Positions 1 to 9,897 of a DNA stretch of 64,000 nt are shown here, piece by piece. The DNA is from a virus. Location: positions 1 through 64,000 of the IMG/VR virus record IMGVR_UViG_3300025684_000016. One strand, 5' to 3'. Position 1 is the first letter of the stretch; each line of letters begins with the position of its first letter. The position numbers and the translations under genes are program-made. Under the pieces are notes generated by a model. The model had not been told where the DNA came from, made no database searches, and worked only from the letters and a program-made list of their open reading frames with translations.

Positions 1-108
1 ACATATAGAAATTCTTTGATTTTTTTCTTCTTGTGTACAGTAATCCGTTTCTTCGTTTGTTATCACATTATAAGTAATACCATTTTCTATATGTGTTTCT
101 GTTTTCAT
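1..108 (-). CDS. hypothetical protein, 3' end cut by window edge
   Basis: The reverse strand from the ATG at 108-106 is open to the left edge (36 codons), beginning MKTETHIENGITYNV. The gene starts one base after the stop codon of the 191-residue gene upstream, so it is the next member of the fibre operon. The visible piece is hydrophilic with many Glu and Asn residues and shows no recognisable domain. The position directly after tail-fibre genes would fit a small fibre-associated or assembly protein, but that is only context. Confidence 0.6.
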   Translation of the reverse strand, partial: MKTETHIENGITYNVITNEETDYCTQEEKNQRISIC

Positions 109-109
109 A

Positions 110-685
110 TTATTCTTCGTACCAAATATTAATATCTGTTATTTTTACATTGTGACCCACTCCACTACCTTGACACGCAGTTGAGTGGTATATACCAGCA
201 AGTTGACCATTTTCATCTCTTCTTCTCTTCATTATAAAAATTTTAGGGTCACCTAAATGGAATCCACTATGATAGAAATTATTACTACTATTATCACATG
301 CATGTACTCTACTGTGTGATTGAAACTGTGTATGTCCCCATGAATTGGTTGATCTACTTTCTGAAAAGAAATCATTTTGATTACTGTCGTAACCGTGTAA
401 ATTACCAGTAAAGGGACCTGGCCCCCAACCACTACTATGGTTAAATGACCAACAAGACGCATACCCATTGATAATAAACCTACACGATATTCTATTCCAA
501 TCAATAGTGTCTTTTAATTCAATATAAACCGCAGAACTATCACATCCCGCAACCGTTTTGTATCCCTCAAACACATATTGACCGTCAACATCGGCTGAAA
601 AGGTTTGTTGTGTGTTATGAACCGTAACTGAACTGATCATCGACGCATCTACTTTAGTTGATTTTGGTCCTCTCTTACTCGACAT
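110..685 (-). CDS. small putative virion protein next to the giant fibre
   Basis: A 191-residue protein whose ATG overlaps the stop of the 3018-residue fibre gene (TAATG), which indicates translational coupling. It is rich in Ser, Asn, His, Gly and Trp, with several short aromatic/His segments (for example FNHSSGWGPGPF and HSGFHLGDPK) and no signal peptide or membrane segment. I do not recognise the family. A coupled gene immediately after a long fibre suggests a fibre tip, collar or receptor-binding accessory, but nothing in the sequence proves this. Confidence 0.7.
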   Translation of the reverse strand: MSSKRGPKSTKVDASMISSVTVHNTQQTFSADVDGQYVFEGYKTVAGCDSSAVYIELKDTIDWNRISCRFIINGYASCWSFNHSSGWGPGPFTGNLHGYDSNQNDFFSESRSTNSWGHTQFQSHSRVHACDNSSNNFYHSGFHLGDPKIFIMKRRRDENGQLAGIYHSTACQGSGVGHNVKITDINIWYEE

Positions 686-3600
686 TATTTTTTGGTTAAT
701 TTTTTTTCTAATTCTTCAACTCTATTAAGAAGTTCTTTATTTGCTTCAATTAGTAATGCTGTTAATTTTTCATATCTAACACCTTTATACCCATCGTTTC
801 TTGTACTAACCAATTCAGGTAATACCTCTTCTATTTCTTGTGCAATAACACCAACATCATGACCTTCGTTCTTAGATTGTTCATTCCAATCAAACTCGTA
901 ACCACCAATCAATTTAATTTTATCAAGTGGATTAAGTATTGGTTTGATATTATCTTTTAATCTCTTATCCGATGAATGATATGCAATTACATCACCTTTA
1001 ACATGTAGAGTATCATCTACCGTAACCGTACCCGACGCATTAACCGTTAAGATTGGGACTCCTGATATATCTGAAACCTCAAATATGTCTCCTGTCATAT
1101 CATCCGATATCGAGAATAATGGTCCTTGTGTTCCATGTACCTCAAATACTGTCGCTCCGGCAGTTGTACCTTCAACATACAATGGTGTCGATGATGGTGA
1201 AGTTGTGTCTCCTTGACCAATAGATAAAGATTTTTTAATATTCGCTCTACCATCAGTGGTAAGTGCCATTGCACCTTGGTTGTCTGTATCACTACTTGTT
1301 CCCCACCAAAAACCCCTATCCGATGATGCATTCATTTGGAATGACATTGCGTAGTCATTACCGAGATGACCAAATTGATATCCACTCTTCATACCAATGG
1401 TGTATGCCCCATCAGTCCAAACTCTAATTTTATCCCTTGTTTGAGATCCGTTACCATCAATTAAACCAATATTGTAACGTGTGGAATTTGAGAACACATC
1501 AGGTAAAGTACCTGTTGTCATGTTACTTGCATTAAGGGTTGACGACGATGTTAAGTGACCTACTTGTGAGTAAGTGTATGCCGTATTCCAATTACCCGAA
1601 TTACCACCAGTGGCAGTAATGACATTCGCTATAAAGTCCTCGTAACCTGTTCCAGGATTATTTCTAATTGCTATTCTACCGCTAGCTTCCATCATAATAC
1701 TCGACGCAACAACACCAGACCAATGGAACGCCAATGTAGGTGCTCCATCTATTGCTGTATTACTTCCCGCACCATTGTTTTCTCTTATTTGATAATTATT
1801 TTGGTAGGAAGTTCCTGAAGAGTTAGATTGTATATACCCAAGACCGTAAAGATTAGTACTACTTGTGGCGGTTGTTGCATTTCCTGATAATGCTCCTACA
1901 AATGTTGCAGCTTGTACTGATGCATTATTTGTTCCTCCATCAGAATCAAAATGGAATCTACCCGCTCCGTTAGCATCATCATATCTAATGAAATCATTAT
2001 TTTGAAATTGAATTTTTGCTGAAGATCCTATTATTAACGTGTTAACAGTCAACTGTGTTGCTTCATCAGCCTCATCACTTCTTAAGAACTGAGTTGAGTC
2101 TAATAAGTCTAAAGTATCAGCATTACCACCATTTGGTGATGTTATATAACCAGCACCTGCGTGGTCACCCCATCCATATGCTGTGTCCCAATTTCCATTA
2201 TTATAAGAAGATGAATTACTATGTATAACCTCACTTAGTGTTAAACCTGTCCCACTTGTTGCATCTTTATACCCTATCATTACACCACCATTGTACGGTG
2301 CTTGAAGTATTACCTTATCTGTTGAGTCATTAGAAACTCCTATTACAAAGTTGTTTGCTTCACCTGATGTGTTACCATAACCATATGAATGAAATTGTAT
2401 GAAACCATAATCTGAAGGATCATTAATATTTGTACCGTCTTTTTCTGACTCAAAGAATATTCCACTTCTACCTATACTATCTCCTTTTAATATTATGTTA
2501 GTACCCGCACTTTGGTAATAACCCATGTCAGTAGCTCCTGAATCTACAGACCCTGCAATGGTTAGTCCACCTGTTAAAGTTCCACCTCCGATTGGTAAAT
2601 CATCGTCCTGTGAAGTTAAGTAACCAGCACTTGCGTGGTTACCCCATCCGTATGCGGTATTCCAATTACTGTCATTGTAACCCGATGCGGATAATGTACC
2701 ACTTGCGGCAATATCTCCAGTACTACCATCAAGCCAAATTCTTGCATCACCATCAGCGGCGACGTACATACCCCAACCACTTCCACTTGCGACTCCCATA
2801 AATGAAGCATCAGCCCTTGTATATCCAATACCATACATATTACCAAGAGTCGTTACCGCTGGAAGGTAAGAGGTACCAATAGTGAATATAGGGTTTGTTG
2901 CCGTTGCACTTGCACCTATATTATTATAACCACCCACTAAGTATCCATTATTGTGGGCACTTCTTCCAATATTTCCTGACATCACTCCACCCGCAAGTGG
3001 AAGTTTAGTTGCAATGGAAGTTGTGATCGTCGTTGCGAAGTTTGGATCATCTCCAAGTGCCGCGGCCAATTCATTAAGTGTATCTAAAGTACCTGGTGCG
3101 GAAGCAATAAGGTTATCTATTTGTGTTCCAACATATGTTTCAGTTGCATAACCACTTAAATCTTGGTCACCAGTATATCCAGCTAACGAATGATCTCCCC
3201 ATCCATATGCCGTCACACCATTTGCAACATCTGTTGTTGTGAAGTCACCTGCATGATGTACACGATTACCATTAACTTGTAATCTGTTATCACCTCTTGT
3301 AATATTTACAAGACCATTATGATCAATCGATATTGCGGTTTTTGAACCAGTAGCATAACTGTCGGTGGTTGCGATGTACATTTTTGTACCATAAGAACCA
3401 TCAGACTTTACATATATACCCGCTTGTGCATTATTTGCATCAGATGAGTTGAATGTAATTGCACCACCCGCATGGTCGGTATTAACACTCATTAAATGAA
3501 TATTACCTTCACCTAAACCTGGTGTGGTTGCATTCCATACATCAGAACCATTAGAGTGTGTTCTCCTCCCTCTTGCGGTTACAGTTGATAACGTATCGGT

Positions 3601-6600
3601 TTCACTATATCCTGTGATGTAACCAACACTTGCATGGTTACCCCATCCAAATGATGTCACACCATTTGCAACGTCTGTTGTTGAAAAGTCACCAGCATGA
3701 TGTATTCTATTGTCATTTAAATACGCAAGACCCGCTGTTGTAGTTATTTCGAATAGTGGTGTACCTAAGTTATCAATTGTTGGTATTGTTGAGTTCGCTG
3801 TTCCGTGAACCTTAAAGGAATTATCCTGATCGTCTATACCTAATGCCCAAGAAGCATCTCCGTGTTCTGTAAATCCAATCTGTGGACTACCATTCACACC
3901 GGTATTAATTACAATTTCACCTTCGTTGTTTACTGTGGATTTACCAAAGTAATTTAAATCATTACTAAATCTTACTGAAGTTGCTGTTGTAGCCCCTCTT
4001 GCTGTTACAGTTGCTAAAGTATCAACTTCACTATATCCTGTTATGTATCCTGCACTTGCGTGATCTCCCCAACTATAGGCAGTACCCCAATTATTTATTT
4101 CTGTTTGGTTGAAGTTACTATCTGTCCATATTTTATACCAAGTAACGTTGTTAGTGTTTTGTATTGTGTTACCATGAAAAAGTTCATTACCATTATAAGA
4201 TTGTAGTAAAGCTCCGTATCCACCACCAGCATCTCTTCTACCTAATATATGATAGTAACCGTGTGTGTTAGTAAGAGGGTTTTGGTAACTTGTGGGTTGG
4301 ATCATTGTGGAATATCCACTTGGTTTGTTATAATCCTCTAAAACACTAAATACAAGTGTTGACTGAACCATCTTATTTAATCGAAGACTATCTCTTTCCG
4401 AAGTGTATATTGGGTCGGTTTCGCTATATCCTGTAATGTAACCAGCACTTGCATGATCTCCCCACCCATATGATGTATTCCAATTGGATACATTCGTAGA
4501 TGTAAAATCACCTGTGGTCCAAACATCTTCATAAGAAGAGTACGCTGTTGCCGAACCGTAAGTTTGTTGCCAAATCCTCATACCAATACCTGACTTCTTA
4601 AACATTACTAAGTTGTCAGCACCACCCGATGTATCAGCATAAGATCGTAAGTGTAAGAAATCCGCGTAAGGGCCTGAATTATTATTATCCCATGACGTAA
4701 ACCCAAATTTCATCAGATTTGCACTGAGTTCACTTGGTGAGATAGTTCTATTATCTTGTGCCAATAATGTACCTGAATAACCACTAATGTTAGTTACTGA
4801 AGTAAGATATCTACCATCTAAATCAACGGTAAATGTATCTCCACCATTATTTCTTGTAAATGTGATAACACCGTTACCACTATTAAAAGTAGCCCCTGTA
4901 ACAAATTCATTTGTATCTGTAAATCCTGTAATATAACCTTCCGTTGAATGGTCACCCCACCCATATGCTGTATTCCAATTACTATCATTATAACCTGATG
5001 CTGATAATGTACCCGTTACAGTAACATCCGTATAGAAAGTAGATGTTGTGTCATTTATAAAGACACCATTTACCCCGTTACCTAAAGTTGTGTTTACACC
5101 TATTCTAACACCACCGTCTCCGAAGTTGTGAAGATATATTGGGTTGGTATTCCTATTACCTAACACACCAAATCCACTTACATTTAAATCGTCCACCCCT
5201 GGATTGGTATTATTGGTGGTTGTGAACTCACCCCATGTTGTGGTAAGTTTCCCAACTGTTATGTCGTTAGATGTGGTTGCTCCTCTTGTTGTTACACTAT
5301 CTAAAGTATCAACTTCACTATATCCTGTGATGTATCCAGCACTTGCATGGTTACCCCATCCGTATGCTGTATTCCAATTCGATATATTAGTATCGGTTAT
5401 TCCCGCTGAAGGTGATGCCGTAAATATCGGATCCGTCTCTGTAAATGATGTTAAGTAATTTGAATCATTAGTGAACATTGATATGTTACCTGTGACATTA
5501 CTTAAAACTCTACCACTACTTAATACTTGAGTTCCTCCGATTTGTAAACCAAATGCCGCGTTAACACCAGTGTCATCCAATATTTGGAAGTGTATTTTAT
5601 TACTATCCTCAGGTTCGTAAAAGTCTAAACCTTCAGGTGTTGCTTTGATTGCCATATCAACACCAACATCTGAAGTTCCGTTAAATAAAATCTCAGGGTT
5701 AGTACTGTTAAGTGTTAAATTACCTGTAAGAGTTCCTCCACCCAATTGTAGGTATCTATTGTCAATATCTACAGTCCACGTACCACCATCACTTCTTGTT
5801 CCTGTAATGACTCCGTTACCAGTATTAAATGTTGCTCCTGTTGTATACCAATTCACATCAGTATCAATTGCAAAACCTGAAACATCTACAGTACTACCAT
5901 CTGATTTGGTAAGTGTTAATATTTGTGTTCCTGATGCATATGTACCACCTGTAACAGTAACATCTGTTAAGGTCTCCAACATTTGGACATTATAAGTGTC
6001 CCCATCATTTCTTGTGAAAGTTAAGGTTGCAGTTGCCGCAGTCCATGTTACTCCTGTGGTGTATTCGTCATTATAACTTGTTAAATACCCTTCAGTAGAA
6101 TGATCACCCCATCCATATGCTGTATTCCACTGAGATGAGTTACCATTACTTGTAACGGATATTTGTGCTGGAAAGGTTGATGTACCATCCGCTTTATTTA
6201 TATGTGCAACATTCCTATCTAACCAACCATTACCTTGCCAATTATTAGGTGAAGAGTTTATTTCTAATCCTTGTTCTGCATTTATGTAAACATATTCATT
6301 TGTCTGTCCTGTTGCGTAAGAGTGAGATTCACCACCGTTTAAAACAAGTTGTTGACCACTCCCTCTTATGTATCCATTTACAATTAAGTCACCTGTAATT
6401 GTTCCACCCGACAGTGGTAAGTATTTACCATCAATATCAACCGTGAATGTATCTCCACCATTGTTTCTTGTGAATGTAATAATACCCGTAGTACTATTGA
6501 AAGTGGCACCCGTTGTAAATTCATTTGTATCTGTAAATGACGTAATGTATCCTTCTTGTGAATGGTCTCCCCATCCATATGCTGTATTCCAATTAGATAT

Positions 6601-9600
6601 ATTAGTATCGGTTATTCCCGCTGAAGGTGATGCCGTAAAGATTGGGTCCGTTTCTGTGAATGACGTAAGGTATCTACCATCTAAATCAACGGTAAATGTA
6701 TCTCCACCATTATTTCTTGTGAATGTAACAACACCATTACCACTATTGAAAGTCGCTCCCGTTGTAAATTCATTTGTATTTGTAAATCCTGTTATATACC
6801 CAACACTTGCGTGGTCACCCCATCCATATGCCGTGTTCCACTGAGATGAGTTACCACCCGTTGCGTTTATTATACCTGTTACACTAACACCTGTACTATC
6901 GGTCGTAAATTTAACAACGTTATTATGTCTTAAAGTAACACCCGCGTTTTCAGTATATTGAATACCTACCTCACCATTTGTACCACCAATATTAAGAACT
7001 GTGGATCCTTGTATATTTAAAACACCCGTTCCATTATCTTTTATGTAACTGTTAGTTCCGTCGTGGTACATTTGAAGATCTCCCGAACCTCCGAATAATA
7101 CCTTTTTATTGTCGGTGAAAATTGCATCTTTTTGGAAATTAATATTTTGTTGACTACCATCCAAGAAAAAATACGTCACTTCCCCCGTACTCCCATCACT
7201 TCCTAAAAATTTAAGGTCCCCATTACGACTACCGACATTTAAATCACCATTGTAGTTGAATACGTATGAGTTAGTTCCATTGTGCCAAAGTCTCAAGTCA
7301 TTATCAGTCCCCAATTTAAGTTGGTCACTATCTAAGAATCTAACATCACCTGTAATTGTACCACCACTTAGTGGTAAGTGACCTACGGTTGAGTAAGTGT
7401 ATGCGGAATCCCAATTCGTAATATTGGTTTCTGTTATTCCCGCTGAAGGGGATGCAGTAAATATTGGGTCTGTTTCTGTAAATGAAGTTAAGTATCTTCC
7501 ATCAAGATCAACAGTAAATGTATCACCATCATTTCTTGTGTATGTTATTACACCATTAGTACTATTAAAAGTAGCCCCTGTTGTGTACTCATCATTATAT
7601 TCTGTTAAGTAACTACCACTATTAGACTCTAATGAATCTAACCTACCATCAACTAAATTATAATTTGTGGTTCCTGTAATATCAATTTGTACAGAACCAC
7701 TAACGACTGTTTCAGTGTTTAATTTTGATTTTACTCCACCTAAGAAGTGTGCCGATCCCGTGTCAAGTGTTAAACTTCTACTCGTATCAATACTCCCTCC
7801 ACCACTTAGACCTTTACCACTACCAATAGTAATACTTGAGTGATCAATGTGTTCGTTTGCTACAAAGTTTGTTGTTGAATCGTGATCTATTTGTATAGAA
7901 CCACTTATTACACCTTCAGTGTTTAATTTACTTTTTATAGTAGTGTTTATACTACTCGTAAATGAGTTAAGTGATGAGGTTGATAATTCAATTCTATCTA
8001 ACCTATCATCATTTGATGATGTGAATGAATTTAAATCACCAACTAAAACAATACCATCTTCACTTCCTTTAACACCCGCTTTCCATTTATTGTCTGTACC
8101 ATCCCATATTAAAGAACCTGATAATATACCAGGTGATGTAACATCTCTTACTTCAATACCACCGTTAGCGGCACCACTACCATTTAATGAGATTACGTTG
8201 TCAGAAACCTCAACAGTTGTGGAATTAACTCTCGTTTCTGTTCCCTTTACTAATAAATTACCTTTTATTGTAACGTTCGAACCTGTTAGTTCAATTGCCG
8301 TTTCAGTATCATCTTTAAAATCAACTAAATCTTCAACTCTACTGTCATTTGATGCTGTATATGTGTTTAACGCCGATCTTACGGAACCACTTTCAGTTTC
8401 TAATGAACCGACTTGTCCTTCTAATGTTGATAAATCACTGTCGATTAAATAACTTCCTGTTTGTGACTCAATTGAATCTACCCTACTATCGTTTGATGAT
8501 GTATATGTGTTTAATGTAGACCTTACCGACCCACTTTCAATTTCTAACAAATCTAACCTACCATCATGTGATCCACTTGTGGTTTCTAATGAACCTACTC
8601 TACCATCATTTGATGATGTATATGTGTTTAATGTTGTTCTTACCGACCCACTTTCTGTCTCTAAGGATCCTACTTTACCCTCTAACGTAGATAAATCACT
8701 ATCAACTAAAAAACTACCTGTTTTCGACTCAATCGAATCAACTCTAATATTGTTTGATGAAGTATATGTATTTAATGTTGTTCTTACCGATCCACTCTCC
8801 GTTTCTAAGGAACCAATGATGGTATCGATTGATGATGAGAAAGAATTAAATGATACAGAACCACTTAATATACCTTCTTTCCAAGTTGGGACTCCACTTA
8901 AAGTAACAAGTGTTTTATTATCACTTGCTGTTGTTGTTGGTAATCCACCACCGACAGTCGCAGTTACATAACCAATTTGTGGAGAAGCAAAGGACACAAC
9001 TAATTGTGTTGTACTTACCGCTTCAATATTTTGTGGGATAATAACGTTGTTGTTACTATCAAATACCATAATAGATGGGTACTTTTCACCTAATCCATGG
9101 TTGAATGTCCATGTACTACTTGGTGTTGTTACCTCAATAAACTTTGTACTACCATCACCACCACCACTTTCAGATGCTACACCATCTAAATATATTTTTG
9201 CAATACCTGTTGAGGTATCTCCCTCGACTTTAATTCCTGTGGATTCATCGAAATGAATTTTTGTGAATAAACCGTTGTAATTTGTGGATGTGTGACTTGA
9301 CCCCGAAATGTTAACTGGAACATTTGTTAAACCTAATCCACTACCCGTTATTTCTGTTGCTGTTAGAGATCCGTCAATGACCGTATTAACGTTTATATCA
9401 AGTTGTTCCGCAGTGATTGCAGCAACTGCACCATCTGAAGATATTTGATCTAAACTAAGACCGACCACTCCTGATGCAGGAATGTTATATAACTCTGAAC
9501 CGTCACCTATAAATGATGAACTAACAACCGACGCGGTTAAAGCACCGACTAAGTCAATTGAACCCGTGTTTTGGGTGTTCGTAGTTATGATTTCTTCAAT

Positions 9601-9741
9601 CGAAGGTCCTAATGAACCCGATTTGGCAAAGAATAATTTCCCATCCGCCGTGTTTACTGATAATTCACCAAGTTGTAGTTGTGAATTAATTGGTACCCTT
9701 CCGGATACCGCGCTTCTACGCAGTTTAACTGTCTGTCCCAT
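685..9741 (-). CDS. giant tail fibre with C-terminal S74 intramolecular chaperone
   Basis: A 3018-residue fibre. The N-terminus contains LQLGELSVNTADGKLFF, typical of virion-attachment ends of tail fibres. A stretch of short TSSN/LETESGS repeats follows (about residues 290-490), then a module shared with three neighbouring fibres (about 509-560). Next come thirteen copies of a repeat built around WNTAYGWGDHASAGYITGYS. The last 96 residues match the S74 endosialidase-type chaperone: SDKRLK with the Ser-Lys dyad (S2924, K2929), then GVIAQEIEEVLPELV and a terminal coiled coil. By family knowledge this domain drives trimer folding and then cuts itself off at the Ser. The protein is probably the main long fibre and host-range determinant. 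Confidence 0.93.
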   Translation of the reverse strand: MGQTVKLRRSAVSGRVPINSQLQLGELSVNTADGKLFFAKSGSLGPSIEEIITTNTQNTGSIDLVGALTASVVSSSFIGDGSELYNIPASGVVGLSLDQISSDGAVAAITAEQLDINVNTVIDGSLTATEITGSGLGLTNVPVNISGSSHTSTNYNGLFTKIHFDESTGIKVEGDTSTGIAKIYLDGVASESGGGDGSTKFIEVTTPSSTWTFNHGLGEKYPSIMVFDSNNNVIIPQNIEAVSTTQLVVSFASPQIGYVTATVGGGLPTTTASDNKTLVTLSGVPTWKEGILSGSVSFNSFSSSIDTIIGSLETESGSVRTTLNTYTSSNNIRVDSIESKTGSFLVDSDLSTLEGKVGSLETESGSVRTTLNTYTSSNDGRVGSLETTSGSHDGRLDLLEIESGSVRSTLNTYTSSNDSRVDSIESQTGSYLIDSDLSTLEGQVGSLETESGSVRSALNTYTASNDSRVEDLVDFKDDTETAIELTGSNVTIKGNLLVKGTETRVNSTTVEVSDNVISLNGSGAANGGIEVRDVTSPGILSGSLIWDGTDNKWKAGVKGSEDGIVLVGDLNSFTSSNDDRLDRIELSTSSLNSFTSSINTTIKSKLNTEGVISGSIQIDHDSTTNFVANEHIDHSSITIGSGKGLSGGGSIDTSRSLTLDTGSAHFLGGVKSKLNTETVVSGSVQIDITGTTNYNLVDGRLDSLESNSGSYLTEYNDEYTTGATFNSTNGVITYTRNDGDTFTVDLDGRYLTSFTETDPIFTASPSAGITETNITNWDSAYTYSTVGHLPLSGGTITGDVRFLDSDQLKLGTDNDLRLWHNGTNSYVFNYNGDLNVGSRNGDLKFLGSDGSTGEVTYFFLDGSQQNINFQKDAIFTDNKKVLFGGSGDLQMYHDGTNSYIKDNGTGVLNIQGSTVLNIGGTNGEVGIQYTENAGVTLRHNNVVKFTTDSTGVSVTGIINATGGNSSQWNTAYGWGDHASVGYITGFTNTNEFTTGATFNSGNGVVTFTRNNGGDTFTVDLDGRYLTSFTETDPIFTASPSAGITDTNISNWNTAYGWGDHSQEGYITSFTDTNEFTTGATFNSTTGIITFTRNNGGDTFTVDIDGKYLPLSGGTITGDLIVNGYIRGSGQQLVLNGGESHSYATGQTNEYVYINAEQGLEINSSPNNWQGNGWLDRNVAHINKADGTSTFPAQISVTSNGNSSQWNTAYGWGDHSTEGYLTSYNDEYTTGVTWTAATATLTFTRNDGDTYNVQMLETLTDVTVTGGTYASGTQILTLTKSDGSTVDVSGFAIDTDVNWYTTGATFNTGNGVITGTRSDGGTWTVDIDNRYLQLGGGTLTGNLTLNSTNPEILFNGTSDVGVDMAIKATPEGLDFYEPEDSNKIHFQILDDTGVNAAFGLQIGGTQVLSSGRVLSNVTGNISMFTNDSNYLTSFTETDPIFTASPSAGITDTNISNWNTAYGWGNHASAGYITGYSEVDTLDSVTTRGATTSNDITVGKLTTTWGEFTTTNNTNPGVDDLNVSGFGVLGNRNTNPIYLHNFGDGGVRIGVNTTLGNGVNGVFINDTTSTFYTDVTVTGTLSASGYNDSNWNTAYGWGDHSTEGYITGFTDTNEFVTGATFNSGNGVITFTRNNGGDTFTVDLDGRYLTSVTNISGYSGTLLAQDNRTISPSELSANLMKFGFTSWDNNNSGPYADFLHLRSYADTSGGADNLVMFKKSGIGMRIWQQTYGSATAYSSYEDVWTTGDFTSTNVSNWNTSYGWGDHASAGYITGYSETDPIYTSERDSLRLNKMVQSTLVFSVLEDYNKPSGYSTMIQPTSYQNPLTNTHGYYHILGRRDAGGGYGALLQSYNGNELFHGNTIQNTNNVTWYKIWTDSNFNQTEINNWGTAYSWGDHASAGYITGYSEVDTLATVTARGATTATSVRFSNDLNYFGKSTVNNEGEIVINTGVNGSPQIGFTEHGDASWALGIDDQDNSFKVHGTANSTIPTIDNLGTPLFEITTTAGLAYLNDNRIHHAGDFSTTDVANGVTSFGWGNHASVGYITGYSETDTLSTVTARGRRTHSNGSDVWNATTPGLGEGNIHLMSVNTDHAGGAITFNSSDANNAQAGIYVKSDGSYGTKMYIATTDSYATGSKTAISIDHNGLVNITRGDNRLQVNGNRVHHAGDFTTTDVANGVTAYGWGDHSLAGYTGDQDLSGYATETYVGTQIDNLIASAPGTLDTLNELAAALGDDPNFATTITTSIATKLPLAGGVMSGNIGRSAHNNGYLVGGYNNIGASATATNPIFTIGTSYLPAVTTLGNMYGIGYTRADASFMGVASGSGWGMYVAADGDARIWLDGSTGDIAASGTLSASGYNDSNWNTAYGWGNHASAGYLTSQDDDLPIGGGTLTGGLTIAGSVDSGATDMGYYQSAGTNIILKGDSIGRSGIFFESEKDGTNINDPSDYGFIQFHSYGYGNTSGEANNFVIGVSNDSTDKVILQAPYNGGVMIGYKDATSGTGLTLSEVIHSNSSSYNNGNWDTAYGWGDHAGAGYITSPNGGNADTLDLLDSTQFLRSDEADEATQLTVNTLIIGSSAKIQFQNNDFIRYDDANGAGRFHFDSDGGTNNASVQAATFVGALSGNATTATSSTNLYGLGYIQSNSSGTSYQNNYQIRENNGAGSNTAIDGAPTLAFHWSGVVASSIMMEASGRIAIRNNPGTGYEDFIANVITATGGNSGNWNTAYTYSQVGHLTSSSTLNASNMTTGTLPDVFSNSTRYNIGLIDGNGSQTRDKIRVWTDGAYTIGMKSGYQFGHLGNDYAMSFQMNASSDRGFWWGTSSDTDNQGAMALTTDGRANIKKSLSIGQGDTTSPSSTPLYVEGTTAGATVFEVHGTQGPLFSISDDMTGDIFEVSDISGVPILTVNASGTVTVDDTLHVKGDVIAYHSSDKRLKDNIKPILNPLDKIKLIGGYEFDWNEQSKNEGHDVGVIAQEIEEVLPELVSTRNDGYKGVRYEKLTALLIEANKELLNRVEELEKKLTKK

Positions 9742-9767
9742 ATATATGGATCTCTATGTGTGTTTAA

Positions 9768-9805
9768 GTGGTATGTACCACCAGTTTATTTTACCTATAT
9801 AGGTA
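9768..9805. promoter_or_regulatory. two palindromes upstream of the giant fibre gene
   Basis: The leader of the 3018-residue fibre gene holds an inverted repeat GTGGTA-TG-TACCAC (9768-9781) and a perfect 14-base palindrome TACCTATATAGGTA (9792-9805), between the terminator of the upstream gene and the start codon. They could be operator-like sites or mRNA structures. There is no U-run after either, so they do not look like terminators. Confidence 0.35.
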
Positions 9806-9812
9806 TTATATT

Positions 9813-9820
9813 AATAAATA
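9813..9820 (-). promoter_or_regulatory. late-promoter-like octamer (variant)
   Basis: The coding strand reads TATTTATT, a one-base variant of the TATTTATA octamer found before most virion genes here. It lies about 72 bases before the giant fibre start and just after the terminator at 9844-9871, where a new promoter would be needed. Confidence 0.35.
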
Positions 9821-9843
9821 CTACGTTACTATGATATATAAAA

Positions 9844-9871
9844 AAAATCCCTCGATTTCTCAAGGGATTTT
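9844..9871 (-). terminator. rho-independent terminator after the 664-residue fibre gene
   Basis: An inverted repeat AAATCCCT / AGGGATTT with a 10-base loop is followed on the minus strand by a run of T. It lies 26 bases after the stop codon of the 664-residue gene and upstream of the giant fibre gene. Confidence 0.8.
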
Positions 9872-9897
9872 GTTAATTAATTATATGTTACTTTTGA

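Noticed and set aside
5144-8971. Several plus-strand frames of 100-180 codons over the giant fibre gene
   Set aside because: They are antisense shadows of the repeats, rich in Val, Ser, Pro and Leu, with no independent signals.
685-9741. Diversity-generating retroelement target
   Set aside because: The N-terminus resembles other fibre ends that include Mtd, but I saw no reverse transcriptase gene and no template/variable repeat pair in the window.
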